Positions 8,024 through 17,152 of a DNA stretch of 64,000 bases are shown here, in pieces. Origin of the DNA: Streptomyces pyxinae (GTDB taxonomy: Bacteria > Actinomycetota > Actinomycetes > Streptomycetales > Streptomycetaceae); the NCBI RefSeq assembly GCF_024756275.1, contig NZ_JANUGQ010000001.1:434001-498000 (forward strand), read 5' to 3'. The position numbers and the translations under genes are program-made. The notes beneath the pieces are model-generated. The model was not told the DNA's origin. It made no database searches and saw nothing but the letters and a program-made list of their open reading frames with translations. The number at the start of each line of letters is the position of its first letter. Positions within the stretch are counted from its first letter, which is position 1.

Positions 8024-8533
8024 ATGACGGATTCGCTGCTCGACCGGGCCCTCGCCGAGGAGGCCACCAAGAAGTCCGGCCTGATCTGGGTGCGCGGTAC
8101 CGGGCCCGCGCGGGCGCTCTGGCACGTCTGGCTCGACGGCGCCGCGCTGGTGGTGGGCGACGGACCCGGGGAGCAGCCGCTGCCGGGGCTGGCGGACGGC
8201 GCCACCGCAGAGGTCACCGTGCGCAGCAAGGACAAGGGCGGCCGGCTGGTCGGCTGGACCGCCGGGGTACGGGAGCTGGCGCCCGGCTCCGAGGAGTGGC
8301 AGGCGGCGGTGGCGGAGCTGAAGGGCAAGCGGCTGAACGCCCCGGACGCCGAGACGATCACCGAGCGCTGGGCGCGCGAGTGCCGGGTGCTCCGGCTGGC
8401 GCCGGGGGCGGTGACCACCGCGCACCCGGACGGCTCCCTGGCGGCCACCCCGCTGCCCACCCCGGCCACCACCCGCCGCCCGGCCCCGGCCGCCCTCCCC
8501 CGGCTGCTGGGCCGGCGGAGGCGGAACGGCTGA
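8024..8533 (+). CDS. Conserved hypothetical protein (169 aa)
   Basis: Begins MTDSLLDRALAEEATKKSGLIWVRG. The middle (ARALWHVWLDGAALVVGDG, and ATAEVTVRSKDKGGRLVGW) is strand-rich. It resembles small split-barrel flavin- or F420-binding folds in layout, but no cofactor motif can be shown. The C-terminus is basic and Pro/Ala-rich and ends in GRRRRNG. No ribosome site precedes the ATG; TAAGCT ends 7 nt upstream, which suggests a leaderless transcript. It sits between corA and a convergent lipoprotein gene. Function unknown. Confidence 0.72.
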   Translation: MTDSLLDRALAEEATKKSGLIWVRGTGPARALWHVWLDGAALVVGDGPGEQPLPGLADGATAEVTVRSKDKGGRLVGWTAGVRELAPGSEEWQAAVAELKGKRLNAPDAETITERWARECRVLRLAPGAVTTAHPDGSLAATPLPTPATTRRPAPAALPRLLGRRRRNG

Positions 8534-8583
8534 GCCCGGGGCGGGCCGGCCGGCGGCGGTGGAGCGGCCGGTCCCGGGACGGT

Positions 8584-9405
8584 TCATTCGCTGGTACGGG
8601 GCAGCTCCCGGCCGTAGTCCACGGTCTCCGCCGGGGACGGGGCGCGCAGCGCGAAGTCGGCGTTCCACTCGCTGAGGGTCACCACGCCGGCCGCGCCGCC
8701 CCGGGCGTACTGGAGCGGGTACGGGGTGCCCTCCAGGGAGACGTCCAGCGTGCCGCCCTCGCCCTTCGGGCCGCCGAGGACCTTGATCGTACGGACCCCG
8801 CCGATCCGGTCCCGGTCCCCCTTGCCGGCCTCGCCGTGCACCTCCAGCAGGCCCCGGAGCAGCGCCCGCATCTCGGTGAAGCCGCGCAGCTGCTTGTACG
8901 AGGGGTCGTCCCGCGGCACCTTGACGTACTTGTCGTCCAGCTTGCCCGCCGCCTCCGAGTCGCCGTCGCCCCCGCCGGAGTCCGAGCCCGGACGCGACCC
9001 CGGCTTGGCGTCCGGCTCCGCGTGGGTCCAGAAGTCCGCGTCCGCCTTGAGGTAGAGGGCGTCCGCCACCCGCAGCAGCTCGAAGGTGGAGTTCTTGGTC
9101 ACCACCGAGCCCTGGGCGCCGTCGCCCTTCAGCCGCATGTTCAGTTTGTAGGTGCCGCCCTTGCTGACCAGTGTCCCGGAGAGCCGTACCGCCCGGGCCG
9201 CGTCCGCCGCCGTCCGGGCCTTGGTCTCGATCTCCTGGGCGGTGAGCCTGCCCACGCCATTGGTGCCCGCGTCCGGGTCCGGCGGCTCCTCCCCGCAGGC
9301 CGTGAGGGCCAGCGTCAGCCCGGCGCAGAGCGCGGCGGAAAGAAGGGCGGCCCGGCGGGGACGCGAAGCCGGGGGGAGAGCGGTCACCAGCGCACTGCCT
9401 CTCAT
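8584..9405 (-). CDS. Secreted lipoprotein, LppX/LprAFG-like
   Basis: A 273-residue protein with a basic N-terminus, a hydrophobic stretch and a lipobox-like LALTAC (cysteine about 37), then a charged linker. The mature part (EIETKARTAADAARAVRLSG, later FWTHAEPDA and YVKVPRDDPSYKQL) has the strand and spacing pattern of the LppX/LprA/LprF/LprG family, which binds lipids at the outer face of the membrane in mycobacteria. A Ser/Gly/Asp-rich loop at about 135-150 interrupts the fold. A GTG six codons in (9387), with GAGAGG upstream, could be the true start. Lipid binding is inferred from the family only. Confidence 0.72.
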   Translation of the reverse strand: MRGSALVTALPPASRPRRAALLSAALCAGLTLALTACGEEPPDPDAGTNGVGRLTAQEIETKARTAADAARAVRLSGTLVSKGGTYKLNMRLKGDGAQGSVVTKNSTFELLRVADALYLKADADFWTHAEPDAKPGSRPGSDSGGGDGDSEAAGKLDDKYVKVPRDDPSYKQLRGFTEMRALLRGLLEVHGEAGKGDRDRIGGVRTIKVLGGPKGEGGTLDVSLEGTPYPLQYARGGAAGVVTLSEWNADFALRAPSPAETVDYGRELPRTSE

Positions 9406-9738
9406 CTGGCTGTGGAGATGGGGATGGACCTTGGAACAGGGGACGTGTGGGAAGCGGGCGGACGGGAGAGACGGGGGAGGACAGGAAGGGCTTCAGGAAC
9501 TCCGGACAACGGGCGGGCCGCCGCCGGGTGCGGGGCCGCCGCCGGCCGGGGCCGGAGAACCGGACGCCCGGCTTCCTGTGGGGTGGCGTACGGCAGCGTA
9601 CCGGTGCCGTGGACCGTCCCCCGCAGCGAGCCGTACGTCCCCCGGGCCCTGCCGAGGCGGCCGGTCCCGGGACGGGCTAGCCTGAACCGGCACGGAGCCC
9701 ACGGAACCACAGGTGAACCACCCCAGGAGGTGCGCGGC

Positions 9739-11088
9739 ATGGCGGCAGGCGCCCCCCGGATCTTCGTGTCGCACCTCGCCGGGGTGCCCGTCTTCGACCC
9801 CAACGGCGATCAGGTCGGCCGGGTCCGGGACCTGGTGGCGATGTTGCGGGTGGGCCGCCGTCCGCCCCGGCTGCTCGGTCTGGTCGTGGAGGTGATCGGC
9901 CGGCGCCGGATCTTCCTGCCGATGACCCGGGTCACCGGGATCGAGTCCGGCCAGGTCATCACCACCGGGGTGCTCAATGTCCGGCGCTTCGAACAGCGCC
10001 CCACCGAGCGCCTGGTCCTCGGTGAACTGCTGGACCGCCGGGTGCGGCTGGTGGAGGACGGCGCCGAGGTGACCGTGCTGGACGTCGCCATCCAGCAGCT
10101 GCCCGCCCGCCGGGACTGGGAGATCGACAAGGTCTTCGTCCGCAAGGGCGGCGGCGGGGCGCTGCGGCGCCGGGGCGAGACGCGGACCGTGGAGTGGTCG
10201 GGGGTGACCGGCTTCTCGCTGGAGGAGGAGGGCCAGGGCGCGGAGAACCTGGTCGCGACCTTCGAGCGGATGCGCCCGGCCGACCTCGCCAATGTGCTCC
10301 ACCACCTGACGCCCAAGCGGCGCGCCGAGGTGGCCGCCGCGCTCGACGACGACCGGCTCGCCGACGTACTGGAGGAGCTGCCCGAGGACGACCAGGTGGA
10401 GATCCTCGGCAAGCTGAAGGAGGAGCGGGCCGCCGACGTGCTGGAGGCGATGGACCCGGACGACGCCGCCGACCTGCTCTCCGAGCTGCCCGAGGAGGAC
10501 AAGGAGCGGCTGCTGACGCTGATGCGGCCGGACGACGCGGCCGATGTGCGGCGGCTGATGTCGTACGAGGAGCGCACGGCGGGCGGGCTGATGACGACCG
10601 AGCCGATCGTGCTGCGCCCGGACGCCACCGTGGCCGACGCCCTCGCCCGGGTACGGCAGCAGGACCTCTCCCCCGCGCTCGCCGCCCAGGTGTACGTCTG
10701 CCGGCCGCCGGAGGAGACGCCGACCGGCAAGTTCCTGGGCACCGTGCACTTCCAGCGGCTGCTGCGGGACCCGCCGTTCACCCTGGTCTCGGCCGTGGTC
10801 GACACCGATCTGGAGCCGCTGTCCCCGGACACCCCGCTCCCCGTGGTGACGAGCCATCTGGCCGCCTACAACCTGGTCGCCGCCCCGGTGGTGGACGACA
10901 GCGGCTCGCTGCTGGGCGCGGTGACCGTGGACGACGTACTGGACCACCTGCTGCCGGACGACTGGCGGGAGACCGAGTTTCACCATGACGAGGCCCCGAC
11001 CCCGGGCCACGGGACCGGGACCACGGCCGGGACCGGGATTCCCGCCGCCGGGACGGACGCCGCCGAGGGGGCCGGCCATGGCCGCTGA
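9739..11088 (+). CDS. PRC-barrel / MgtE N-terminal / CBS-domain protein, no membrane part
   Basis: The ATG at 9739 follows AGGAGG by 8 nt. The 449-residue protein has two PRC-barrel-like segments (about 10-60, containing VPVFDPNGDQVGRVRDLV, and about 90-125). A repetitive helical MgtE-N superhelix follows (about 165-275: DRLADVLEELPEDD, ADVLEAMDPDDAADLL), then paired CBS domains (about 285-415, with SYEERTAGGLMTTEP). The membrane domain of a true MgtE channel is absent. In MgtE the N and CBS domains sense Mg2+. This protein could be a soluble Mg2+ or nucleotide sensor. Its stop overlaps the DUF1003 start by 11 nt, so the two are probably co-translated. Confidence 0.85.
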   Translation: MAAGAPRIFVSHLAGVPVFDPNGDQVGRVRDLVAMLRVGRRPPRLLGLVVEVIGRRRIFLPMTRVTGIESGQVITTGVLNVRRFEQRPTERLVLGELLDRRVRLVEDGAEVTVLDVAIQQLPARRDWEIDKVFVRKGGGGALRRRGETRTVEWSGVTGFSLEEEGQGAENLVATFERMRPADLANVLHHLTPKRRAEVAAALDDDRLADVLEELPEDDQVEILGKLKEERAADVLEAMDPDDAADLLSELPEEDKERLLTLMRPDDAADVRRLMSYEERTAGGLMTTEPIVLRPDATVADALARVRQQDLSPALAAQVYVCRPPEETPTGKFLGTVHFQRLLRDPPFTLVSAVVDTDLEPLSPDTPLPVVTSHLAAYNLVAAPVVDDSGSLLGAVTVDDVLDHLLPDDWRETEFHHDEAPTPGHGTGTTAGTGIPAAGTDAAEGAGHGR

Positions 11089-11803
11089 CCGCACCCCGCG
11101 CACCGGCGGCGAGCGGACCGCCGGCCGCGCCGGAACCGCCACCCGCGCCGGAGGCGAGCGGGGCGGGGCCGAGCGGGTCGCCGCTCCGCCGCGCGTCCGG
11201 CTCGACCAGCCGCGCGTCCGGCGGCCCCGGCTGCTGCCGGAGTACGACCCGGAGGCGTTCGGCCGGCTCTCCGAGCGGATCGCCCGCTTCCTGGGCACCG
11301 GCCGGTTCATCGTCTGGATGACGATCGTCATCATCCTCTGGGTGGTGTGGAACATCGCGGCGCCGGACCCGCTGCGGTTCGACAAGTACCCGTTCATCTT
11401 CCTGACGCTGATGCTCTCGCTCCAGGCGTCGTACGCCGCCCCGCTGATCCTGCTGGCCCAGAACCGGCAGGACGACCGGGACCGGGTCAACCTGGAGCAG
11501 GACCGGAAGCAGAACGAGCGGTCCATCGCGGACACCGAGTACCTGACCCGGGAGGTGGCCTCGCTGCGGATGGGCCTGGGCGAGGTCGCCACCCGCGACT
11601 GGATCCGCTCCGAGCTCCAGGACCTGCTGAAGGAGCTGGAGGACCGCCAGAACGGCCACCATCAGCCCGGCCAGCACGGCGAGCACGGCGAGCACGGACA
11701 TGACGGCCGCCACGGCCGGGGCGGCGGCGAGCGGACCGAGGGGCGGCAGCGCGATTCATTCCCGCACGCGGCTTCCCGGGGACGTGACGAAGGCGACCGC
11801 TGA
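11078..11803 (+). CDS. DUF1003 membrane protein
   Basis: The ATG at 11078 lies inside the end of the upstream gene and has GAGGGG 7 nt before it. The product has 241 residues: a basic, disordered N-terminus (about 1-50), then two membrane helices (RFIVWMTIVIILWVVWNI and FIFLTLMLSLQASYAAPLIL). A charged helical segment with QNRQDDRDRVNLEQDRK follows, then a His/Gly-rich tail. This is the DUF1003 layout. The helical segment probably faces the cytoplasm. The overlap with the MgtE-N/CBS gene suggests the two products work together at the membrane. That is inference; DUF1003 has no established activity that I know of. Confidence 0.85.
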   Translation: MAADRTPRTGGERTAGRAGTATRAGGERGGAERVAAPPRVRLDQPRVRRPRLLPEYDPEAFGRLSERIARFLGTGRFIVWMTIVIILWVVWNIAAPDPLRFDKYPFIFLTLMLSLQASYAAPLILLAQNRQDDRDRVNLEQDRKQNERSIADTEYLTREVASLRMGLGEVATRDWIRSELQDLLKELEDRQNGHHQPGQHGEHGEHGHDGRHGRGGGERTEGRQRDSFPHAASRGRDEGDR

Positions 11804-11845
11804 CGCTCTTTCCGGCCGCCCCGGCGGGCGCCGTACCATCTCACT

Positions 11846-12979
11846 ATGGCTACGGAAGACGCGGTGCGCGAAGCACTGGCGACGGTGAACGACCCGGAGA
11901 TCAACCGGCCGATCACCGAGCTGGGCATGGTCAAGTCGGTGGAGATCGGTCCGGACGGGGCGGTCGCCGTCGCCGTCTACCTCACGGTCTCCGGCTGCCC
12001 CATGCGCGAGACCATCTCGGCGAACGTCCGGGAGGCCGTCGCCCGCGTCGAGGGTGTGACCTCCGTCTCCGTGGACCTGGACGTCATGAGCGACGAGCAG
12101 CGCAAGGAGCTGGCCGCCGCGCTGCGCGGCACCACCGCCGAGCGCGAGGTGCCGTTCGCCAAGCCGGGCTCGCTGACCCGGGTCTACGCGGTCGCCTCCG
12201 GCAAGGGCGGCGTCGGCAAGTCGTCCGTCACCGTGAACCTGGCCGCCGCGATGGCCGCCGACGGCCTGAAGGTCGGGGTCGTGGACGCCGACATCTACGG
12301 CCACAGCGTGCCGCGCATGCTGGGCGCCGACGGCCGGCCCACCCAGGTCGAGAACATGATCATGCCGCCGTCGGCCCATGGCGTGAAGGTCATCTCGATC
12401 GGCATGTTCACCCCCGGCAACGCCCCGGTGGTCTGGCGCGGTCCGATGCTCCACCGAGCCCTCCAGCAGTTCCTGGCGGACGTCTACTGGGGCGATCTGG
12501 ACGTGCTCCTGCTCGACCTGCCGCCCGGCACCGGCGACATCGCGATCTCGGTCGCCCAGCTGGTGCCCAACGCCGAGATCCTGGTCGTCACCACCCCCCA
12601 GCAGGCCGCCGCCGAGGTGGCCGAGCGGGCGGGCTCCATCGCGGTGCAGACCCACCAGAAGATCGTCGGCGTGGTCGAGAACATGTCCGGGCTGCCCTGT
12701 CCGCACTGCGACGAGATGGTGGACGTGTTCGGCACCGGCGGCGGCCAGAAGGTCGCGGACGGCCTCACCCGGACGACCGGTACGACGGTCCCGGTGCTGG
12801 GCGCCATCCCCATCGACGTACGCCTCCGCGAGGGCGGCGACGAGGGCCGCCCCGTGGTCCTCACCGACCCCGACTCCCCGGCGGGCTCCGCGCTCCGCAC
12901 CATCGCCGGCAAACTCGGCGGCCGCCAGCGGGGGTTGTCGGGGATGTCGCTGGGGATCACGCCCCGCAACAAGTTCTGA
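11846..12979 (+). CDS. mrp: Mrp/ApbC-family Fe-S cluster carrier ATPase
   Basis: A 377-residue protein. An N-terminal FSCA/DUF59 domain (about 1-95, with TVNDPEINRPITELGM and VSGCPMRETI) precedes a P-loop ATPase. The P-loop is GKGGVGKSS (about 119-127), DADIYGHS is the switch region and LLLDLPPGTGD the Walker B. The CPHC pair (about 283-286) is the bridging Fe-S site of the family. It loads clusters onto target apoproteins in the cytoplasm. TACCAT ends 6 nt before the ATG and there is no ribosome site, so translation is probably leaderless. It lies 42 nt after the DUF1003 gene. Confidence 0.93.
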   Translation: MATEDAVREALATVNDPEINRPITELGMVKSVEIGPDGAVAVAVYLTVSGCPMRETISANVREAVARVEGVTSVSVDLDVMSDEQRKELAAALRGTTAEREVPFAKPGSLTRVYAVASGKGGVGKSSVTVNLAAAMAADGLKVGVVDADIYGHSVPRMLGADGRPTQVENMIMPPSAHGVKVISIGMFTPGNAPVVWRGPMLHRALQQFLADVYWGDLDVLLLDLPPGTGDIAISVAQLVPNAEILVVTTPQQAAAEVAERAGSIAVQTHQKIVGVVENMSGLPCPHCDEMVDVFGTGGGQKVADGLTRTTGTTVPVLGAIPIDVRLREGGDEGRPVVLTDPDSPAGSALRTIAGKLGGRQRGLSGMSLGITPRNKF

Positions 12980-12998
12980 AGGCGCGCTCCCTCGTTGT

Positions 12999-13014
12999 GA
13001 GGCTCTTTCGCCTC
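12999..13014 (+). terminator. Short hairpin after mrp
   Basis: GAGGC (12999-13003) and GCCTC (13010-13014) flank TCTTTC, 20 nt after the mrp stop. The stem is only 5 bp, so it is a weak candidate. The rest of the gap to 13258 holds two other inverted repeats: GTCGACGGTCGAC at 13034-13046, and CCCCC/GGGGG arms at 13083-13103. No gene is seen there. Confidence 0.4.
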
Positions 13015-13258
13015 CGGGGCGCTTTGTGCGGGTGTCGACGGTCGACCGTGCTCGCCCCCAAGTTCCCCGGAGGCTCCGCGCTCCCCCAGGCTTCGTCCGG
13101 GGGACCCCACTCCCTTTCGACACCCGCGCGCCCCTTCGGCTCGCTCGCCCAGGGGGACGGCGTACCGGTGAAGGCCGGGCTCGGCAGCGCGCCGGTGCCC
13201 GGCCTTGCTCGTCGGTCCGGCAGCCCTCGGGGCGCGGCCCGGCGGGCGCCTCCGGTGC

Positions 13259-13912
13259 TCAGCCGCAGTAGCGGCTCAGGTCCGGGAGCGCCGCGAAGCC
13301 GAGGCCGTACGCGCTGATGCCGCGGCCGTAGGCGCCCAGGTGGACGCCGGCGCCGGTGGTGCCGGCGAGGATCCAGCCGTACTCGGACTCGCGGTAGTGG
13401 AAGGGCATCGGGACCCCGTCGACCGGCAGGGAGAGCGTGGCCCAGTCCTCGCCGCCGAGGTCGTCCGCGAGCTCGAAGGCCGTCTCGGTCTGCTGGGCCA
13501 CCCAGTCGTCCCGCAGCGAGTAGTCCATCTGGGCCGGCCAGGTGTAGGCGATCAGTCCCGAGCCGGCCAGCCAGGCGGCCGACGACACGCTGGTGGCGTC
13601 CAGGACGCCGGTGCCGTCGCCGGAGCGGCGGACCGGGCTGGCGGCGACGGTGACGACCGCCGCGAACCGCTCCTTCTCCAGGCCGTCCTCGACCTTTATC
13701 GACGGCTGGTCCCCGTGCCCGGTCGAGCCGTGCTGGACCGTGCCGTCGGCGGAGGTGCCGACCTGCATCAGCCAGCGCGGACCGGTGAACGCCTGGTCCA
13801 GGCCGTACCAGGGAAAGGTGGCGCGCAGGTAGCCCTCCACCACCCGGCGGTCGGCCGGTGTCCGCTCCTCGGACGCGGCGTCCCGCTCTCCTGCCCGGCT
13901 CGTCGTGTCCAT
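13259..13912 (-). CDS. Conserved hypothetical protein (217 aa)
   Basis: Starts MDTTSRAGERDAASEERTPAD with GGAGG about 13 nt upstream. No signal peptide or membrane helix is visible. The core has aromatic, strand-rich segments (RATFPWYGLDQAFTGPRW, LIAYTWPAQMDYSLRDDW, FHYRESEYGWILAGT) and ends in a cysteine (SRYCG). I do not recognise the family beyond a memory of Streptomyces hypothetical proteins in this position. It follows tatB on the same strand with about 160 bp between, and could be the last gene of the sigE-htrA-tatB transcript. Confidence 0.7.
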   Translation of the reverse strand: MDTTSRAGERDAASEERTPADRRVVEGYLRATFPWYGLDQAFTGPRWLMQVGTSADGTVQHGSTGHGDQPSIKVEDGLEKERFAAVVTVAASPVRRSGDGTGVLDATSVSSAAWLAGSGLIAYTWPAQMDYSLRDDWVAQQTETAFELADDLGGEDWATLSLPVDGVPMPFHYRESEYGWILAGTTGAGVHLGAYGRGISAYGLGFAALPDLSRYCG

Positions 13913-14070
13913 CTGTCCGGCCGCCTCCTCGCTCCCTGGCGTCCGGCGCGGACAGCCCCTCGGGCGACCTGGCTACCGGACAGATGGAGAGGATAACCAC
14001 CCGGCGCCGCCCGGTCCGGAAAGGGCACCGCTCCGGCGGCGTCGCCGTACGGTCCCGGGGGCCGGGCGGC

Positions 14071-14514
14071 TCAGGTGGCGTCGGAGTCGAACGGCGGACG
14101 CTCGCCGGGCTCCGGCCGGTCCCGCTTCTTCAGCAGGTCCGGGGTGCCCGAGCCGTTCACCACGGCGGGGACGGAGCTGCCGGTCTCCCGGCCGGTCACC
14201 GCGTCGGTCACCTCGTTGATCTCCTTGCGGAGGTCGAAGCTGCTGCGCAGCTCGTGCAGGTCCTTGAAGTCGTCGTTCTCGGTGAGCTGCTTGCGGATGA
14301 AGTTCTTGGGGTTGAGGTCCTCGAAGTCGAAGTCCTTGAAGTCCGGCCCCAGCTCGCTGCGGATGTCCTGCTTGGCGTTCTCCGAGAAGTCGCGGATCTT
14401 GCGGATGAACCGGGCGACGTCCTGGATGACCTTCGGCAGCTTGTCCGGGCCGAAGACGAGCACGGCGAGGACGACGAGCACCAACAGCTCCATTGTGCCT
14501 ATGTCATTGAACAC
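14071..14514 (-). CDS. tatB: Twin-arginine translocase subunit TatB
   Basis: The GTG at 14514 is preceded by AAGGAG with 7-nt spacing. The 147-residue product begins MFNDIGTMELLVLVVLAVLVF, giving one N-terminal membrane helix, then the FGPDKLPKVI hinge and a long charged amphipathic helix (RKIRDFSENAKQDIR). The tail is acidic and disordered. TatB joins TatC to receive folded precursors bearing twin-arginine signals. Its place after sigE, the anti-sigma gene and an HtrA protease matches the mycobacterial sigE-rseA-htrA-tatB order and separates it from tatAC. Confidence 0.92.
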   Translation of the reverse strand: MFNDIGTMELLVLVVLAVLVFGPDKLPKVIQDVARFIRKIRDFSENAKQDIRSELGPDFKDFDFEDLNPKNFIRKQLTENDDFKDLHELRSSFDLRKEINEVTDAVTGRETGSSVPAVVNGSGTPDLLKKRDRPEPGERPPFDSDAT

Positions 14515-14628
14515 CTTGCCGCTCCTTCACAGCGCCCGGCTCTTCCGCTCGTCCGGGACCGTCCGTCCGCTGGGGCCCGGTCCACGGTACCTGTCCGAAG
14601 TGTCCGGGCGGTACCGACCCGGTGCCGG

Positions 14629-15984
14629 TCAGCCGTCCGAGGAGGAACCAAGGGTCAGGGTCACCGCCCGCTGAGCGCCCGCCCGCTGCAGGGTCAGCCG
14701 GAGCCGGTCGCCGGGGCGGTGGGCGCGGATCCGGACGATCAGCTCCTCGCCGCTGTGCACCCGCCGTCCGTCGGCCGCCGTGATGACGTCCCCGGGGCGG
14801 ATGCCCGCCTGGTCGGCGGGGCCGCCGGGGACGACCGCCGGATCGCCGTCGGTGCCGTCGGTGCCGTCGTCGGTGTCGTCGTCGACCCGGGCGCCGTCGC
14901 CGTCGTACTTCATGTCCAGGCTGACGCCGATCACCGGGTGCCGGGCCCGGCCCGTGTTGATGAGCTCCTCCGCGACCCGTCTGGCCTGGTTGACCGGGAT
15001 GGCGAAGCCGAGCCCGATGGAGCCGGACTGGCCGCCGCCGCGGGCGGTGCCGTTGTCGGCGGCCCGGATGGCGCTGTTGACGCCGATGACCCGGGCGCGG
15101 GAATCGACCAGCGGGCCGCCCGAGTTGCCGGGGTTTATCGGGGCGTCGGTCTGGAGCGCGTCCACATAGCTGACATCGCTGCCGCCGTCCTCGCCGCCGG
15201 CGGTGACCGGCCGCTCCCGGGCGCTGATGATCCCGGCGGTGACGGTGTTCCGGAGGTCGAAGGGGGCGCCGATGGCCACCACCGGATCACCCACCCGGAC
15301 ATCGTCGGAGTTGCCCAGCGGCAGCGGGGTGAGGCCCTCGACCCGGGAGACCCGGACCACCGCGAGGTCGTAGCCGCCGTCCTTGCCGACCAGTTCGGCG
15401 GTGGCGGTCTCGCCGCCGCTGAAGGTCACGCTGATCCGGCCGGAGGCGCCCGCCGCGTCGATCACATGGTTGTTGGTGAGGATGTGGCCGCGCCGGTCGA
15501 GGACGAAGCCGGTGCCGGTGCCCTGTTCGGAGCCGCCGCTGACATGCAGGGTGACCACCCCGGGCAGCGTCCGGGCGGCGATCCCGGCCACGCTCTCCGG
15601 CGGCCGGCCGGTGTCCTCCCGGGGTGCCTGCGGCAGCTCCACGGTGGTCAGGGCGCCGCTGCGCTCGGCGTACGCGCCGACCCCGCCGCCCACCACCCCG
15701 GCGACCAGGGCCAGCAGCACGGCGCCGATCACCCCGGGGCCGCGCCGCCGGCTCCGGGGCGCGGCCGGGTGGTCCGTGCGGAACAGCGGCTGCCCGGCGC
15801 CCGGAGCCCCCGGGCCCTCCGGGGCGCCCCAGGGGTCGTACCGGGTCCAGGCGCTGGTTCCGGGTGTCCCGGGGGCGGCGGCACCCGGGGCGCCGAGAGG
15901 GGGTCGCCCGGGGGCGTCGTCCCACTCCGGCGGCTGCGGCGGCCGGCCCTGGGACGTACCGCCGTCGGAGGTGCCGTGGTCCAT
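14629..15984 (-). CDS. htrA: HtrA/DegP-type membrane serine protease with PDZ domain
   Basis: A 451-residue protein. A Pro/Gly-rich cytoplasmic N-terminus (about 1-80) is followed by one membrane helix (GVIGAVLLALVAGVVGGG, about 84-102). A trypsin-like domain then shows the full triad: His in LTNNHVID (about 172), Asp in YDLAVVRV (about 205) and Ser in INPGNSGGPL (about 286). An acidic loop rich in DDDTDDGTDGTDG separates it from a C-terminal PDZ domain (about 365-445, AGIRPGDVITAADGR). It probably degrades or refolds damaged proteins outside the membrane. Its place behind sigE and the anti-sigma gene suggests it is a target or feedback element of that regulon. Confidence 0.92.
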   Translation of the reverse strand: MDHGTSDGGTSQGRPPQPPEWDDAPGRPPLGAPGAAAPGTPGTSAWTRYDPWGAPEGPGAPGAGQPLFRTDHPAAPRSRRRGPGVIGAVLLALVAGVVGGGVGAYAERSGALTTVELPQAPREDTGRPPESVAGIAARTLPGVVTLHVSGGSEQGTGTGFVLDRRGHILTNNHVIDAAGASGRISVTFSGGETATAELVGKDGGYDLAVVRVSRVEGLTPLPLGNSDDVRVGDPVVAIGAPFDLRNTVTAGIISARERPVTAGGEDGGSDVSYVDALQTDAPINPGNSGGPLVDSRARVIGVNSAIRAADNGTARGGGQSGSIGLGFAIPVNQARRVAEELINTGRARHPVIGVSLDMKYDGDGARVDDDTDDGTDGTDGDPAVVPGGPADQAGIRPGDVITAADGRRVHSGEELIVRIRAHRPGDRLRLTLQRAGAQRAVTLTLGSSSDG

Positions 15985-16117
15985 GATCTCCCCGCTCCCC
16001 TGCGCCCGGCCGGGCGCCCCCGGCCGATTGAACCAGGTCCGGGGCGCCCCGCGCAGGGGTGTGGACCGGCTTTCCGACGGGTCGGCGGCCCGGGCCGCAG
16101 TCCCCGCCGGGGGCGGG

Positions 16118-17152
16118 TCAGCGCCGGGCGGTCAGCGGCAGGGAGGACGAGGGGGGCACGGCCAGCGCGGCGGACCAGGGGGTGACCGGGGCGGGCGCGG
16201 GCCGGGGCGTACCGATCGCCGCCGCGCCGCCGGTGGTCGTACCGTCCGGCAGCGCACCGGCCTGGACGGCGAGCGGCAGCGCCAGCGGTACGGCGAGTGT
16301 GCTCCGCGCGGCGGTGCCGGACAGGCCCACCTGCCGGGTGGCCGGAAATGGCTGTGCCGGAAGGGGCTGCCCGCCCACGACGGGCCGGTCCCCGCGCGGT
16401 GCCGAGCGGGCCGGCGGGGTCGCGGGCCTCTCCGGTGAACGGCCCGCGCCGGTATCGGTCCCGGTACCGGTGAAGCCGGTGGCTCCGCCCCGGCGGCGGT
16501 TCTCCTGGGCCGGGGCGGCACTGGGAGCGCGCAGCGGGGTGACGTTGTTGCTCTTCACCTCGCCCCGGACGTCCAGCGCCGCGCCCCCGGTGGGCACCGC
16601 GCCGCTGCCCAGGGCGATGGCGGCCAGGGACACCGCGCCGGCCGCCGCGAAGGCGAACCTGCGCCCGCGCCCCGGGGCGCCGCGCTCCGCCTCGGCCGCA
16701 CCCGGCTGGTAGACCGCGAAGCCGTGGCCCGGGCGCCCGGCGAGCACCGGGGCCCGGCCGAAGACACCGGGGCCCGGTCCGGACGGGCCGTTCTCGCGCT
16801 CGGCCGCTCCCGGTCCGCGGCCGCCGCCGGTCCGGCCGTATCCGCCGAGCGGCTCACCGGCCGCGAACAGCCCGGGGCCGAGGGGGCCCCCGAACTCCTC
16901 ACCGCCGTCCGTCCCGCCGCCGGGCAGTCCGTGGAGGCGGGCGAGCAGCCCGGCCGACGGGGGCGGCGGGGGCGCCTGGGCGAACACGCTCTTCAGCCGG
17001 CGCTGGGCATCCGCCTCGGACTTGCACTTGGGGCAGGTCGCCAGATGGGCGAGGACCCGCTCCCGGGCGTCATGACCCAGCTCGCCGTCGACGAGCGCGG
17101 CGAGCCGGTCCCCGAGATGCTGTTCCGCCGGGGTCGGACGGGTGCCACTCAC
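16118..17152 (-). CDS. Membrane-anchored zinc-finger anti-sigma factor (RseA-like)
   Basis: A 344-residue protein. The N-terminus holds the zinc-associated anti-sigma motif Hx3CxxC (HLATCPKC, about 35-42) after the helix [22 protein letters not shown] long Pro/Gly linker leads to a hydrophobic segment at about 162-184 ([20 protein letters not shown]), probably the membrane helix. The remainder is low-complexity and likely extracytoplasmic. Such proteins hold an ECF sigma factor inactive until redox stress or proteolysis frees it. The GTG at 17152 overlaps the sigma gene's TGA in a 4-nt GTGA junction, the usual sign of matched expression. Confidence 0.85.
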   Translation of the reverse strand: MSGTRPTPAEQHLGDRLAALVDGELGHDARERVLAHLATCPKCKSEADAQRRLKSVFAQAPPPPPSAGLLARLHGLPGGGTDGGEEFGGPLGPGLFAAGEPLGGYGRTGGGRGPGAAERENGPSGPGPGVFGRAPVLAGRPGHGFAVYQPGAAEAERGAPGRGRRFAFAAAGAVSLAAIALGSGAVPTGGAALDVRGEVKSNNVTPLRAPSAAPAQENRRRGGATGFTGTGTDTGAGRSPERPATPPARSAPRGDRPVVGGQPLPAQPFPATRQVGLSGTAARSTLAVPLALPLAVQAGALPDGTTTGGAAAIGTPRPAPAPVTPWSAALAVPPSSSLPLTARR

